A stretch of 64,000 nucleotides of DNA from Agarophyton chilense (Eukaryota > Rhodophyta > Florideophyceae > Gracilariales > Gracilariaceae). The notes under the pieces were generated by a model. That model did not search any database. It was given only the letters and a program-made list of their open reading frames with translations, and was not told where the DNA came from. The stretch lies in assembly GCA_030374765.1 (NCBI GenBank), contig JARGXX010000025.1, positions 682,001-746,000 of the forward strand, given 5' to 3'. The translations under genes were made by a program, and so were the position numbers. Shown in pieces: positions 9,947 through 22,242 of this stretch (positions are counted from its first letter, which is position 1; every line of letters begins with the position of its first letter).

Positions 9947-12054
9947 TCTTTTCCCTGTACAGGGTCCTGGTCGGGCGAAGACCCGACTTCCTCGGCAAAG
10001 AGTGCATGATTCCGTTGCACGGTAGCTACCGCAGGAGCGGGTTGAGATCTACCAGCGTGGTTTGGCGCTGGTGCGGCACGTGCCGGCTGAGCCGGTTTGT
10101 ACCGAGAATTCGGAGTGTGAGCCAATGCGTTGGAGAAGTCCGTCTTCGCGCGGAGATATGACGTGAGTGGCACGGAGCCCTTCTCCTGCGGGGAGAGGGC
10201 TTCGTAATTATCCACCACTCGCGCCATATCGCGTAGCGATAAAAGGCATTGCGGGGAGGTGTGCCCGCGCTCGTGGCACAAGTGGCACACCAACATCACT
10301 CCCGCGTTTCGCGGTACGGCATTCCGAGCATCGGTGTATCTTCCGGGTTCCCGGTTTCCAACCCATCCAGGGCGCTGACTTCGTGTCATTCCGTTCGAGT
10401 ACGGCATATCGGGGGCCGGAGTGCGGCGGTCATTAAGATAGAAGACCTGCCCGTTCTCCGTGTCCCTTGCGGTTGAGTCAACCGAGCCATGCGTCGTAGA
10501 CGGTAATTCCGTTGTCGGAATAGATAAACCATCGTGATGGATGACATTCATATTGTCATAACCCTGTTTGGGGATGCCATCCGTCGCAAATGACGGTGAA
10601 GAAGAGTCCGACTCAAGCAGCAATGCCTTAGCGGCCTTCGACCGAGTTCCCGGATTGCGTGCACGTAGTGCATCTCCCTCTGCGCGGGCAAACTGTACGA
10701 ATTCAAGGTAGGTCACCTTCGGCTCTTGTTCCCTGTAACGGGCGACAAGAGTCTTGATGGCTGGATCCAAGCCATCAATGAACATCGTACAGCGTTCCCC
10801 AGCAGGGTATACATTACCACAACGGTGGAAAGCCTTATTCAGGCGTACCGAGTAATTGGTCTCGAGCTCGCCGGAGCGTTTTCGAGTGTCTCGCTAAGCG
10901 AGTATTGCCGATTGTATCGCGGAGTTGGTTGCGTAGGAACGCAGGAGGTACTGCACGGCCTCGGGCCAGCAGGTCACACCTCCTTCGGAGGCTCGCAATG
11001 AGCCCCGAATCGACAAAAACTGATCTTCAGCGACACCCCGTAGAAAGTAGGGTAGCACCACGTAAGATTGTCCTTAGTTCATTCCGAGTATATCGGCTTC
11101 CGCTACAAAGCGGTGTAGGACATCCAAGACCAGAATTGGATCATCCCCAGTAAACGACTGGTTACGAAGTGAAAGCTGCATCCGCTTGATGCAGTCTTTC
11201 ACTTTACCCGTGTCACACGGTGTCCGACCTAAAGAGGAATCTTCTAGCCGGTAATACCGGTAGGACAGGAGTGTCCTGTACAGAGGGTTGGTGGGCTTCA
11301 ACGGTTTGAGGCCCGGATGTCGCCGACCCTTGGGGCGCGACCGGATGGCCCCGTAGGTGGCAGAGGACCGCTTTGAGCGGGAAGAGCGCCCATAACGATC
11401 CTGTGGGTCATCGCTCACCGACGAATCGGAACTCTCCGAGTCACTCGGTTTACGGTCCGACTCAGATGATGAGTCGGACGGGTGTCCGTGCTTACGGTTA
11501 GAATCCCGGTTCTTCCGGCTCTTCCGGTTCCGCGACTGGGTCTCTCGATGAGAGACAACCGGTCTAGCCGCGTTCGCGGGCGAGGTTAACGTGCTCTCGA
11601 CCGACTCAAGTCGGCTTCGAAGACGCTCGAAGCGATTCTCAATACCTTCTGCGAATCAAGACGGAGCGCCAAAACACTCGAGTAGTGTATTGACGTCCGA
11701 CCGCAATACGCGGATATCCTCGGCTAACTCACTTGTAGGGGGGTTAGCGAGGCTTCCTCGTAAACAGGTGAACTCCCTCGAGAGGGTGTTGTGAGCAGCC
11801 CGCAGGGAGCGGAGCTGCTCTTCCAAGCGTACAATCCGCGCTTTGTCGACCAAACGCGGAGGCGGAGAAACCACCGTTGCGACGGTCGTCAACCCGGAAT
11901 CGGGCTGCGGGTCTTCAGTCCCGGTGACCGGTATCTCCCGGGAATTGGGTGTTGGAGCCAGGGCATGTGGAACATCAGTGCCCCTGGCATCACCGCTTTG
12001 GCGGAAACGGCTGCGTGTTGCAGGAGGCTCCATTCTAGGCGGTTTCCTTAGCAT
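9904..12054 (-). pseudogene. gag: chromovirus gag with zinc knuckle, three in-frame stops
   Basis: From the ATG at 12054 one minus-strand frame runs to 9904 (about 717 codons). The N-terminal part has a predicted coiled-coil stretch (VRLEEQLRSLRAAHNTL, EDIRVLRSDVNTLLE), then a Ser/Arg/Lys-rich segment, the capsid-like core, and near the end a nucleocapsid zinc knuckle of the C-x2-C-x4-H-x4-C type (CHLC, H, C near 10280). In-frame stops lie at 11656 (TGA), 11074 (TAA) and 10894 (TAG). Gag would form the particle in which the element is reverse transcribed. The start at 12054 is the first ATG beyond the LTR/primer region; 12033 is an alternative. Confidence 0.8.
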
Positions 12055-12155
12055 TGGCCACACCGTCTCGACGGAATAATAGAAAGCAAACCGGTGAGAC
12101 CGGAGAAAACCCGTTAAACGGAAAACAACCTCAGAGAGGACACAAGCGGTCTTGA

Positions 12156-12174
12156 CTTCTAAGTCGGGAGACCA
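12156..12174 (-). promoter_or_regulatory. candidate primer binding site
   Basis: Three bases inside the 5' LTR the minus strand reads TGGTCTCCCGACTTAGAAG. TGG at this distance is what a tRNA 3' CCA end would pair with. The complementary RNA, however, does not fold into a normal T-arm: the part beyond the acceptor contains the self-complementary GACTT-CT-AAGTC. The primer identity is therefore open. Confidence 0.5.
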
Positions 12175-12177
12175 ATT

Positions 12178-13041
12178 TTTAGGGCAATGCCCCCAAGGGG
12201 GAAAACCTACGAAGACGTCCGGATCTTCCTCCCACGAGGTAACCGGTGCAGTAGAGCCCTCCCAGCAATCGGCGCGCAATGCCGGGTGTAAGCCGGAGCC
12301 GAACCGTCGCGACGGGCGCAGGGAGGCTGAAAGAAGCCGAGAATATCCGCCGAAGCGGTGCTTGCGTATCCTCTGAGGAGGCAAAACCCACGAGAGTGGC
12401 GAGCACGACGGGTGTCAGTGCGAGCCGCAATAGCGGGAATTGCCCAATGAAGGGGAGGAAAAGGGAAGGAAAATGGGAACGGAGGCAAGAGGGCGAGGTT
12501 CACCACGAGTCGCAAGAGGGGACTCGGGAATAGCCGGCACTGCCGGGTGTAGCAAACCGTATACACGGGCGGAACCACGAAAGTGGGAATAGATACCCAA
12601 CACACGAAGGCTGCTTGAACGTCCAAGGGGGTTGGGAAGCCGTGCACCACGGGAAATCCCTCCGTAAGGAGTTGTATATCCGCGCAGGCGGTTCGACCCA
12701 GAGCCAAGATCTGGAAGACCAAGATCAACCTTGTTGGGGAGACTTTACTGGACCGGCGGCCGCGAGGCCGGCGGCCTAAGTACTGTAGTCACCGTAGAAT
12801 AGAATAAATAAAGTCTATCCTAAATAGCTAAATGTCCGTCTAACAAAGAGGCCAATCTGGTGGCCACGTGTCACGCGGGCGCTGCGGCCACGTGTATGGC
12901 ACCCGGTCCCGCCGGTGCATCACCGGCGTTCCGGCCATCGCCGTGAAAACGGATTACTCCTACTCATAACGAGGTTGCACGCCGGAGGCTCCGGAAAAAA
13001 CTTAAGTCCCCAAAAACCTCCCTGGAGGACGTTGCTTTTCC
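12178..13041 (-). repeat. 5' LTR of the chromovirus
   Basis: This is the right copy of the 864-bp repeat and would hold the element promoter. It aligns without gaps to the left copy, with about 15 substitutions, several of them clustered near 12845-12905. Its outer end reads GCTTTTCC instead of CA, probably a mutated terminus. Transcription would run to the left, into gag. Confidence 0.88.
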
Positions 13042-13760
13042 AGGAGGGCAAGAAGGTTGGCGACGACGGGTTTTTCCAGGGAGGCTCCAATCCTTCGAAA
13101 AAAACTAAGCTTAGTCGCTGGATATGTTTCAAAGAGCGATGAAACTGTGGAGCAAAACCCGGCGACGGGAAGTGCTCTCAAGGTGTTCGAAGCCTTGCTC
13201 CCTGGGGGAGGCAGACTGAGAGACAGAGCCCTCCGTTCCACCCGTAGTGTGGGGTGTAACTCCCACGGGGGATTCCGGCAGTACCGACGGAGGTTAGGGG
13301 TAGAAACCGTTGGGTCGGGAATGGGTATGGGTATCCCAAAGAATGGGGGAAAATCCGGCGAAGAGGAAAAACGGGGCGAGGGTCGGGCACTAACAGGCAC
13401 CGAACCCGAGAACCAGAAAAGGGGCGAAACAACAAAAGAAACCCAATACAGGGGCGAAAACCTGTCCTCGAAAGGAAACACAAAAAGCACGCAACAAGTA
13501 AGCAGAACCCCCACGGGGTATCGTGCACGCAGGTCGTCTGAGCGGTCCCAAGGGGGTGGTTGCACGGAACCCAAACGTGGGCACTCTCCAAGTGGAGTCG
13601 TGTCCCTACGCAGGCGTTGCTAACCAGAGCCCGTTCCGGGTTGTAAGGCCGAAACGATGGCGACGAAGAACCTCTAAAGGTATCGAAGACCAACCTTGGT
13701 TCCCATTTACTCTGAGCTTCGGACTGTCAGATCTCGTCTCCCTAAGTAGGGCCCACTAAA
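13042..13760. repeat. diverged LTR-like sequence
   Basis: No supported gene is present, but several segments echo the adjacent LTR in the same order. Examples are ggaggctcc followed by a run of A and ctaag at 13077-13112, gagccctcc and gggtgtaac at 13220-13260, caagggggt near 13549, cgcagg and ccagagcc near 13610, and gaagaccaacctt near 13686. This suggests a solo or rearranged LTR of a related family. The match is patchy and judged by eye. Confidence 0.45.
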
Positions 13761-13959
13761 CTCTACTAATTACAGTAGTGCGCACCTGCTCAGGGCCATA
13801 CACGTGGAGATCCCACTGTCAGGGCCCAAAAGTCCAACGTTCTAACAAATATCCGAAAATCGGTGCCAAAATTAAGCCACGTGTATCACGGGGCCAATCC
13901 AACCATGGACCATCCGAATCTTCACGTCATAGGCGAACTCTAACCAGAAAACAGTGCCA

Positions 13960-15956
13960 CCTCAGCACACCTTAGAGGGGATCATAGTCATAACCCTCGA
14001 AGGGTTCAACCCTCATTCTATGAGTTGCATCTTCGAGTATCCCCTAACTGGGCGTTGCTCTACATCAACCTCCACCTCACTTCCCTATCTCCTCGAACTG
14101 TTTCCCACACCAGTCACACCAGATCCGCACACGACACTCTTCTCAAGGATGCCAACGACGCCAAACAACTTCGCCGACCGCGCGTAGCAATAACTCTCAG
14201 AGACCAGGGAGCATCTCTCCTCCGCAAAAACTCCCTCTCCGCGTACCACTCCTTCTTCTCCCTTCTTAACATATCCCCACTCCTCACCCCTCACCATCTC
14301 TTCTCCTTCGCACCCCTTCACAACTTCCATCTGGATATCTCCAAACTCGTCAAACTGGCAGCCATCGAACGCTTGAAGTCCGACAGCCTTTTCACCACTG
14401 TCGTGTCCTCCAACGCCTCCTCGAAATACTTCAAATCCATCCGAAGCTCCCTTCTCACCCACGCAAACAACATCCTCGCAGATATCGAAGCCAACTTCTC
14501 CGCACCCGGACTGCACATCGACTTCTCCACACCAGAAAAGGGTACATAGCGTAACGGGTTTTTCTCAACGGACGGCATCAAAGGAGTGCTCGAGGTAAAA
14601 GACTACCGCGCTGTCGACATGGTCTTCCCCTTCATAGGTGCCTTCTTCGACCGTTGTTGCGGTGAAGTTGACACAGCTCCCATCACTTCCATCTTCACGG
14701 CGTACGCAGACCTCTTTATCGCCACACTCCAACACGACACCACCTCGGAATGAAGAGACCAACGACTTTGCGCCCTCCAAGAACTCACCCACCACTCCAA
14801 GTCTCTCTGCGTCTGCGTCCTCGTCCTTTTCCAAGCTTCTCACTTCGGAACACTCAAGATCCAGCTTCAAGACCATATCATTGCTGACATTGAACTGTAC
14901 AGAGGTCATCAATTCACTGAAGCCAGCATCCACGAACACGGACACCTCCTCTTCAAAAACCACTATCGACGCACATCCCGAAGATCTTTAACCGCTCATA
15001 GAGAAACAGTCGACGCAATCCAACTCACAGAAGGCTTCCGAAACTCCATCTCCATTCCCCACCACATTTCCTCCTCCTCAAACTTCTCCTTCCGTCATGC
15101 TCAAAGGCTTTCCATGGTCCACGACAGTACCACCGTCCTCTTCCGCGACATCATCACCGCAAAGAAGTACCTCCGTGCTAACCAAACCTGCTCCAATGCC
15201 TCTCTCTCAAACATCTTCACCTCTTCCACCCTTTCTTTCATCACCCAAATCTCATGCAACGCCATTTCACCCTTTTACAACCTGTGCCTCGAAGCTCTCG
15301 GACTCTCTTCTTCTTCCCTGTTTCTCTCCTCTCTTACCTGCTCCCTCGAAAACTCCGCCTTCATCCACAGCGGCGTCACACCCACCTCGGAAGACTTCGA
15401 CCCAACATTCAACTGCATCCGCTTCAGAGAACCACCAGTCCCCTTCATACAGCGCATATTTGCCACATCCGCCTTCGGTCCTTACAAACTTCCAAACTTC
15501 TCCCACATTCTCGTCTCCGGTACTCCACCACCTAACTGCAACTTCCCCACTGTTTGGGTTTGCAAGCTTCTCTCTCTTCTTTGCTTTCCCAAAAAAGATG
15601 AAGATCATGACGAACTAGAATACGCTTTTGTCTGCTTCTTCGAACTCACAACTCCCCTCGATCTAGGGGATGAATCCCTGAAGTGCATCACCCTCCGTTG
15701 GGCAACAGACGATGAACAGGACCACACCATCCTCTCCGCTGGAAACCGATTCCAATGCTCTGGCTCTTATGTCGCACCCTGGTGCAGTCTCGTTCCCTTT
15801 TCTGCCATCCTAGGTTCCGTCCACCTGGTTCGCCAGAACTACCCAGCACGCCCTTTTTTCTTGCCCCTCCCCTGGCATGAACATCGCTTCTACATCAACA
15901 GATTCTACCGCGACCCACGAGCGAGAGCTTGTTTCTTTACAAAAAATCAACCTTGA
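13960..15956 (+). pseudogene. decayed transposase resembling Plavaka/CACTA C-terminal half
   Basis: One plus-strand frame stays open from about 13960 to 15956 except for stops at 14547 (TAG) and 14751 (TGA). Seen motifs: PLHNFHLDISKL (about 14310), FFDRCCGEVD, a Leu/His segment LKIQLQDHIIADIELY, then FTEASIHEHGHLLFKNHY and RRTSRRS (about 14960-15000), and near the end SVHLVR with FYINRFYRDP. Fungal Plavaka-type proteins have a similar string: a 'PDxLHN' box, a 'K-H...H..DI' box, a 'T...E..H...K' box, and a C-terminal 'HL...FYVN' box. The family call comes from that pattern alone; a KDZ-superfamily transposase is the main alternative. No terminal inverted repeats or N-terminal half were recognised. 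Confidence 0.45.
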
Positions 15957-16112
15957 AGCAAATGAAACCCATATTCTGATAAAAATGTTACCACTCATCA
16001 ACAATTTCTTGTTCATCTCCGACTTACACCCTTCCCCCACCCTCTCCCCTCTTTCTTCTTTTGCCTACCACATTTCTTTCTCATCCGCTAGCAACTCCCT
16101 AAACTCGCGTTC

Positions 16113-16406
16113 TTAAGGCATACAACGTCCGACGTAGCAATCAAATACATACCCGAGAAAAGTCGTCATCTCCTCCAAAAACACCTCGTATCTAACACTC
16201 AGATAGAACATTTGGTTCGACGGCATCCAACACTCAACCGTCCCTTCACGTTCCTCATTTTCCAGCACTTCAGTCGGGTCCTCATCCTTCACACCATGGT
16301 TCACAAGCTCCTCCCTATAGTTCTCTTCCACCTTCCTTTTCGCTGTCCGTAAGATATCGTCCACAGCAACCGGCAGATGCTTCGCGTACAGTTTCGAAAA
16401 CAGCAT
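16113..16406 (-). CDS. small unknown ORF in the repeat-rich zone
   Basis: A 97-codon frame starts at ATG 16406. Its product is charged and well mixed in composition (KLYAKHLPVAVDDILRTA, KVEENYREELVNH, VLENEEREG, FLEEMTTFLGYVFD), unlike the low-complexity shadows around it. No domain is recognised. It lies between the decayed transposase and the broken dehydrogenase-like gene, on the opposite strand, so it may be another transposon fragment. Confidence is low because length alone supports it. Confidence 0.3.
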   Translation of the reverse strand: MLFSKLYAKHLPVAVDDILRTAKRKVEENYREELVNHGVKDEDPTEVLENEEREGTVECWMPSNQMFYLSVRYEVFLEEMTTFLGYVFDCYVGRCMP

Positions 16407-16430
16407 CTGTCGCTTGCCTCCTCTACCCAC

Positions 16431-17149
16431 CTACTCATCCAACGCCTCTACCACACATGCAATCAACGCATCTAATCGGGCCAGATGCATCACAGTTCCA
16501 TCCACATACTGTGTCACCCCTTACCTCTACGGTTGGTCCACATCGTACCCCATAAACTCTCTCAACACCTCCACACTCAATCCGTTCTTGAAGTACAAGT
16601 AAAGATCAGCTAGTCTTCCTCTCATACTTAGGATGGTAAAGAACTCCGACCTGGGCACGTTTAACCACTGTGATGGTCTGTAGGCAGACCATGGACCAGC
16701 TGTTTCTTTGAAGATCGAAGTCTTAACCCGAACTAACTTCCTACATGTACACCACTTTTTCTTTTTCTTTCATGTCAAGCCTTTCGAGCTTTGACCGAAT
16801 GGCGTCTCCTACGAGCGCTTCTTCGACTTAATGGCTTATCGTCTTTCTACCTTACCCGCTGCGTCCACGCATGTGGAACCCCTGTTTATTGTTTGTTGAT
16901 AAGGTTCTTTCGCATGCCAATGGAACGTAATACATCATCGAGGGTGCCAGTACTATCGAGTTCATTTGCGGCGATTCTTCTCGTTTACTCATAGGCACTC
17001 GGGCTGGAATCATGAACTTAATTCTCATTGAACAGGTTACACAATACAATACAACATCGTTCGCATATTGGACGAGAGTTCTGTCGGACCCGGTCGAAGT
17101 GTGCCCGGAATTTACTACATGTCGACGAACTCTTTTTAGTGGAGAGCCC
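16431..17149. other. no gene seen
   Basis: Only short frames on both strands, none with a recognisable motif. A pyrimidine-rich run (ttttctttttctttc) lies near 16755-16770. Probably decayed repeat sequence. Confidence 0.4.
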
Positions 17150-18046
17150 AAGGTTTCCCCGAATCCGGCTAGAAAAACGGCAAGGTAGAAAAACTGCACT
17201 ATGATTCGGATATGGACACAATCGAAGTAGTAGGGCCCGTTGTCGAAGGTCTGCCTGTGTCTCTCGCCGCAGGCGCTGTGTTTGGCACAGTCGTTGATCT
17301 TTTGACGTCCAACTTATTTGTCTCGGTCGCCACATTTAACAATGGTGGTGCCACATCAGCATTTGAAGGTAATCTTCCTGATTGTATCTACTTAGCAGCC
17401 ATACTGCAAGTTGATTTGAGAAACGAAAATGTAACTCGAGTGTCGTAATGGACATCGGACGATCCAGCAGTCGCCCGTTTGAGGAAGGCGCCCAAGCAAT
17501 CAGGGGTTTTCCTTTATGCCGAAGGACTTCGCAGCGCATACGAACCGAACGTGTTTCTGTCCGGAGATCTTATTCTCATTGTCAGCGGTGCCAATTTGAA
17601 CTCTGGACCGAGGAGTATTTCGTGCACTAAGTCTGTTTCATTTGAAATGTTTCAGCCGAGCAAAGTGATCCATGTGGAACAGGGAAGGTTTTACGGTCAT
17701 GCAAACCGAGCGAGGGGTCAAGGCGTGCTTGTTGGTCCGCGTCTTTCAGATCAACAGGCTCGAGATCTTGCTCCAGGCATCGCACTGCCATTGTTTAGAA
17801 CTGCAGAAGCCATAGACAATAAAACGGTGGTTGGAAATCCTACCGGAGCTGTTGAATGCACACCCACTTGGTTTGCCCCTCTGCGAGGAAACTTGATGGG
17901 TGTTGAAGAAGATAGGTTGGAAGGTACTTCTGCCAGGGGCTACCTCTTACAACTTGCAGACCGGTAAAATAACCTGCGTGGCAAATCTATCTGGTGTTTC
18001 AGCGGTGCTTGACGCATACGGCACAATATTATCGGCGGATCTCTAG
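17150..18046 (+). pseudogene. broken sorbosone-dehydrogenase/NHL beta-propeller-like gene
   Basis: A plus-strand frame contains GKVEKLHYDSD-like text before the ATG at 17212, then VFLYAEGLRSAYEPNVF, GANLNSGPRSISC, and FYGHANRARG with later PTWFAPLRGNLMG. In glucose/sorbosone dehydrogenase and NHL-type propellers the order is a 'GLRNPYD' blade motif, a 'DNGPN.G' motif, 'YGHPNxxRG' and 'LRGNLL', so the resemblance is good. The frame is broken by TAA at 17446, and near 17940 the homologous text moves to another frame (TSYNLQTGKITCVANLSG, VLDAYGTILSADL) that ends at 18046. I therefore call it a pseudogene. Substrate and location of the parent protein are unknown. Confidence 0.55.
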
Positions 18047-18444
18047 AAAAGAAGCATTGGAATCGCTGTGCCGAACGTGACGCGGAAAATGAGGGAAGAA
18101 CGGGCGATTCGAGCTGTTTGGCCGACGTTGGGGTTGCAGGGGAGCAAAGTGCAAATCTTTGTTACACGACTGCATTCTCATGAAATCTCGATCGGAGGAT
18201 ATAGAGCCGTGTGCACGAAAAGGGCGACCCAAGAGAACAGGATGCGTGAAGCGTTCTCGGTGAGTGTGTTGTGTTGACGTGCATTGTACCCCATGGCAGG
18301 TTTCCGCAAAGCGCGGCAACAGTGACGGTGGGGACAGAAAAGCTGCAGAGTGCATTCAAAGTCTTGTAAAGTCGAAGTGGGGTGATGGAAAGTAGGCTGA
18401 ACAGCATGGCCACCATAGGTAGAGAAGCAGAGGCGAGTGGTTGA
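18047..18444. other. no gene seen
   Basis: This is the boundary between the repeat-rich zone and the gene island, downstream of the minus-strand RRM gene. It presumably includes that gene's 3' UTR. No domain is visible in the short frames. Confidence 0.4.
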
Positions 18445-18720
18445 TCAGTCAAGACTTTCGGTAGGAGCGTGGCGAGCGGCAGCCCATTTGACACGAATGA
18501 CGACGCCGAAAAACTGCGCCTTGTCGAGGTTTTGCCTGGCGTGCTCGGCGTCCTCTGGTTCTTCAAAGCTGACGAATGCATACCCGCGATTGGTGTGGCT
18601 GGACGGTTTTAGGGGGAGATGCAAGTCAGAGATATCTCCGTAAGGAACAAACAAATCTCGCAGCGCGCGCTCGGTGGTCGAGGGTGGAAGATGGTGTATG
18701 TAAAGGTGACGCGAACCCAT
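18445..18720 (-). CDS. small single-RRM RNA-binding protein
   Basis: The 91-residue product is essentially one RNA recognition motif: RNP2 as LYIHHL (residues 6-11) and RNP1 as RGYAFVSF (about 45-52), followed by the closing strand FFGVVIRVKWA. The spacing and the text GDISDLHLPL resemble the RRM of the nuclear cyclophilin CYP33/PPIE, but no cyclophilin domain follows, so this is an RRM-only relative. It probably binds nuclear RNA. The ATG at 18720 is the first in frame and fits the domain start. It is divergent from QCR6, with about 310 bp between start codons. Confidence 0.7.
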   Translation of the reverse strand: MGSRHLYIHHLPPSTTERALRDLFVPYGDISDLHLPLKPSSHTNRGYAFVSFEEPEDAEHARQNLDKAQFFGVVIRVKWAAARHAPTESLD

Positions 18721-19027
18721 TTGGGTCCAAAGTTTGCTTGTGGTCCCTTCGCACTGCCGCTATCCTACCTCGCCCGTCGTTGCGGATAGTCACCTCGCTG
18801 AAAGGTTCACTTTGTCTACGAATCCAGCGAAAGGGACGAAGCTGTGACGTCTCACACGTCTCACACGTGTGACAAAAAGGAGCTGCGTGCCAACCAACAC
18901 GATGAGCGGTCTTCCTCGCAATGGCGGACAGTGGGGGATGACCGACATCGCCTGCCGCGCCCTCCGCCCGCCAGCTGTCCGTCCATCGAGAGAAGTTGTA
19001 CCGCAACTACAAGCCGCGCGACGAGTC

Positions 19028-19393
19028 ATGGATGACGATCCAGTTGATAACAAGCCTCAGATCGAAGAGAGTTGCCGCCCACAATGCTCTAAAGTATGTC
19101 ATGCAAATCTGCACAATCACAGTTCTTTCACGGTGCTAACCTCGCGTTGCGATGCCTTTTCTCATCATGTTCTCCCCATAGCTCTGGTCAGAGTACGAAG
19201 CATGCATCGGCAGAGTGAAGGGTGACACCTCTGGAGACGCGCATTGCACCGGCCAGTACCTAGACTTTTGGAAATGCATCGACAAATGCGTACGTATCTC
19301 TCACAACCTTTTCTCCCACAGCCCACCGTATCTTCTAACATTACCGGCGTTTAAAAACAGGCCGTGCCCAAGGTGTTTGCAACGCTAAAGTGA
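19028..19393 (+). CDS. QCR6: cytochrome bc1 complex hinge subunit QCR6/UQCRH (three exons)
   Basis: Spliced from exons 19028-19093, 19182-19289 and 19361-19393, with GT-AG introns of 88 and 71 bp. The 68-residue product has the family's twin Cys-x9-Cys pattern: EESCRPQCSK, YEACIGRVKGD, AHCTGQYLDFWKCIDKC, then PKVFATLK at the end. It is the acidic hinge protein of respiratory complex III in the mitochondrial intermembrane space, where it helps cytochrome c1 meet cytochrome c; the cysteines form disulfides there. Its length matches mature family members, without the long acidic N-terminus of animals and yeast. Both introns fall between codons, and the reading frame closes exactly, which supports the model. 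Confidence 0.88.
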
Positions 19394-19649
19394 CACTGAA
19401 CTAAGCGACGAGGTAGCAGCTGATACGTTTCTCCAACACGACAGGTATGCTGTTTCGGTGACATAGTACAAAGCGACTATTGTCACAGCAACATGTAGAT
19501 ACATTGGTCATTGCATCATCAAGTTTTCTCCGTAAACGGTACAGTGCTCCACTTGGAAAAGCTATATCTATGCCGTACTGCTACAATCAACGCTACATGC
19601 ACACCGGCATTCGTACTGCTAGCTACACCGCAACCACCCCTGCCACTGA

Positions 19650-20452
19650 TTAGTGTACACTGTTTTTGTTAAGTTGAGGTTTTGCAAAGTCTACAAACTC
19701 GTCCAACAGAACAGGCCACGCGCCATTTTCTTCGTCGTAATTACTCATACTTTCGTCGATAGTGTTCACAAAGTCAAGCAGCAAGGTGTAAGTGTCCCTC
19801 GAGATAGCTTGACGCCGATTGTTGAGAAAGTCCATCCACAGGCTCAAATGTTTGAAACGGCCCGCAAATATGAGCGGGAACAGTTGTCTTGCCGTCTCTA
19901 TTGGCAAGCTTCTCTGCTCCGGGGGCTTGTTATATTCAAAGGCGTACATATAAAAACTGCGAAAGTCCTTGGGTTGCGTGATGGACGCTTTCAATGAGGC
20001 TTTTGACAGCGCGTTGTGGTTAGCACTAGCTTGTGTGAAATGGAATGCGTGTGCGGTTACTTACGTATTACCTTTTTGAGCTTGTCCCACGAGTCGGCGC
20101 GCAGATTGGCGCATCCGTCCACAAACTCCTTCTTCGAAAACTCAAACGGCACTCTGGCTTGCAGCTTCCACGCAAAAATCAGGGTAGAAATATCAAGTAT
20201 GTCTATGTCCAAGCGCTCGAACAAGGCCTGAATTCCCTCGGGTCCAATCTTATCGGCATCCAAGTCGCAGCATGCATGGAACATACGCTCGATGGCAGCA
20301 TAATCGACGGCAGGCTTGGGAGCGGGCTGCAGCCTGGAAACGCGAGTGAAGCCTCGCCTCATGGAGCGTGAAGAAGAGTGAGGCACGAGCTCAGGGTGCT
20401 GTTTGGAAGATCGCTGTTTCTTTGCAACGCGTCCCCTGGACGCACCGCCCAT
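19650..20452 (-). CDS. DCN1: DCN1-like cullin neddylation factor (two exons)
   Basis: Exon 1 is 20452-20065 and exon 2 is 19999-19650, separated by a 65-bp GT-AG intron (phase 1), giving 245 residues. The PONY/cullin-binding domain is clear: DYAAIERMFHACCD, GPEGIQALFERL, DSWDKLKK in exon 1, then DFRSFYMYAFEY, RSLPIETA, ISRDTYTLLLDFVNTID, SNYDEENGAWPVLLDEFVD in exon 2. DCN1 helps the E2 Ubc12 transfer NEDD8 to cullins, activating SCF-type ubiquitin ligases. No UBA domain precedes it; instead there is a basic, Ser-rich N-terminus of about 45 residues. The gene is head to head with WDR5. Confidence 0.88.
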
Positions 20453-22057
<1,605 letters not shown>

Positions 22058-22242
22058 CGAGAGGTCCAACTGCACAACACACAAGGCCATACTTTACTAC
22101 ACGCTGCGAATATGAAGGCGTTCGAATCGCCCACGTTTCATCTCCTCCCTCTTCTTGTTCTTGTTCGCAACGCACGGCATAGTATCCACATGGTAGACGA
22201 CAACACAGAAAAGAGAACGAGCGCGTGAATCGGAACTAGTGT

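Larger units (their letters stand above)
1645..13041 (-). mobile_element. Ty3/gypsy chromovirus LTR retrotransposon, nearly complete, minus strand
   Basis: Two 864-bp direct repeats (1645-2508 and 12178-13041) bracket an internal region coding on the minus strand for gag with a zinc knuckle, then protease, reverse transcriptase, RNase H, integrase and a chromodomain. That order and the chromodomain define a Ty3/gypsy chromovirus. I counted about 15 mismatches between the LTRs by eye, so insertion is fairly recent. A polypurine tract flanks the 3' (left) LTR and a candidate primer site flanks the 5' (right) LTR. Flanking 5-bp stretches (ccttg and aggag) do not match, so no target-site duplication is visible. 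The coding frames carry at least eight in-frame stops, so this copy cannot make intact proteins. An additional antisense frame lies at 2678-4330. Confidence 0.92.

Noticed and set aside
15267-15608. Charged minus-strand frames antisense to the transposase
   Set aside because: The plus-strand frame carries the recognisable motifs; the Glu/Gly-rich minus frames are its shadows.
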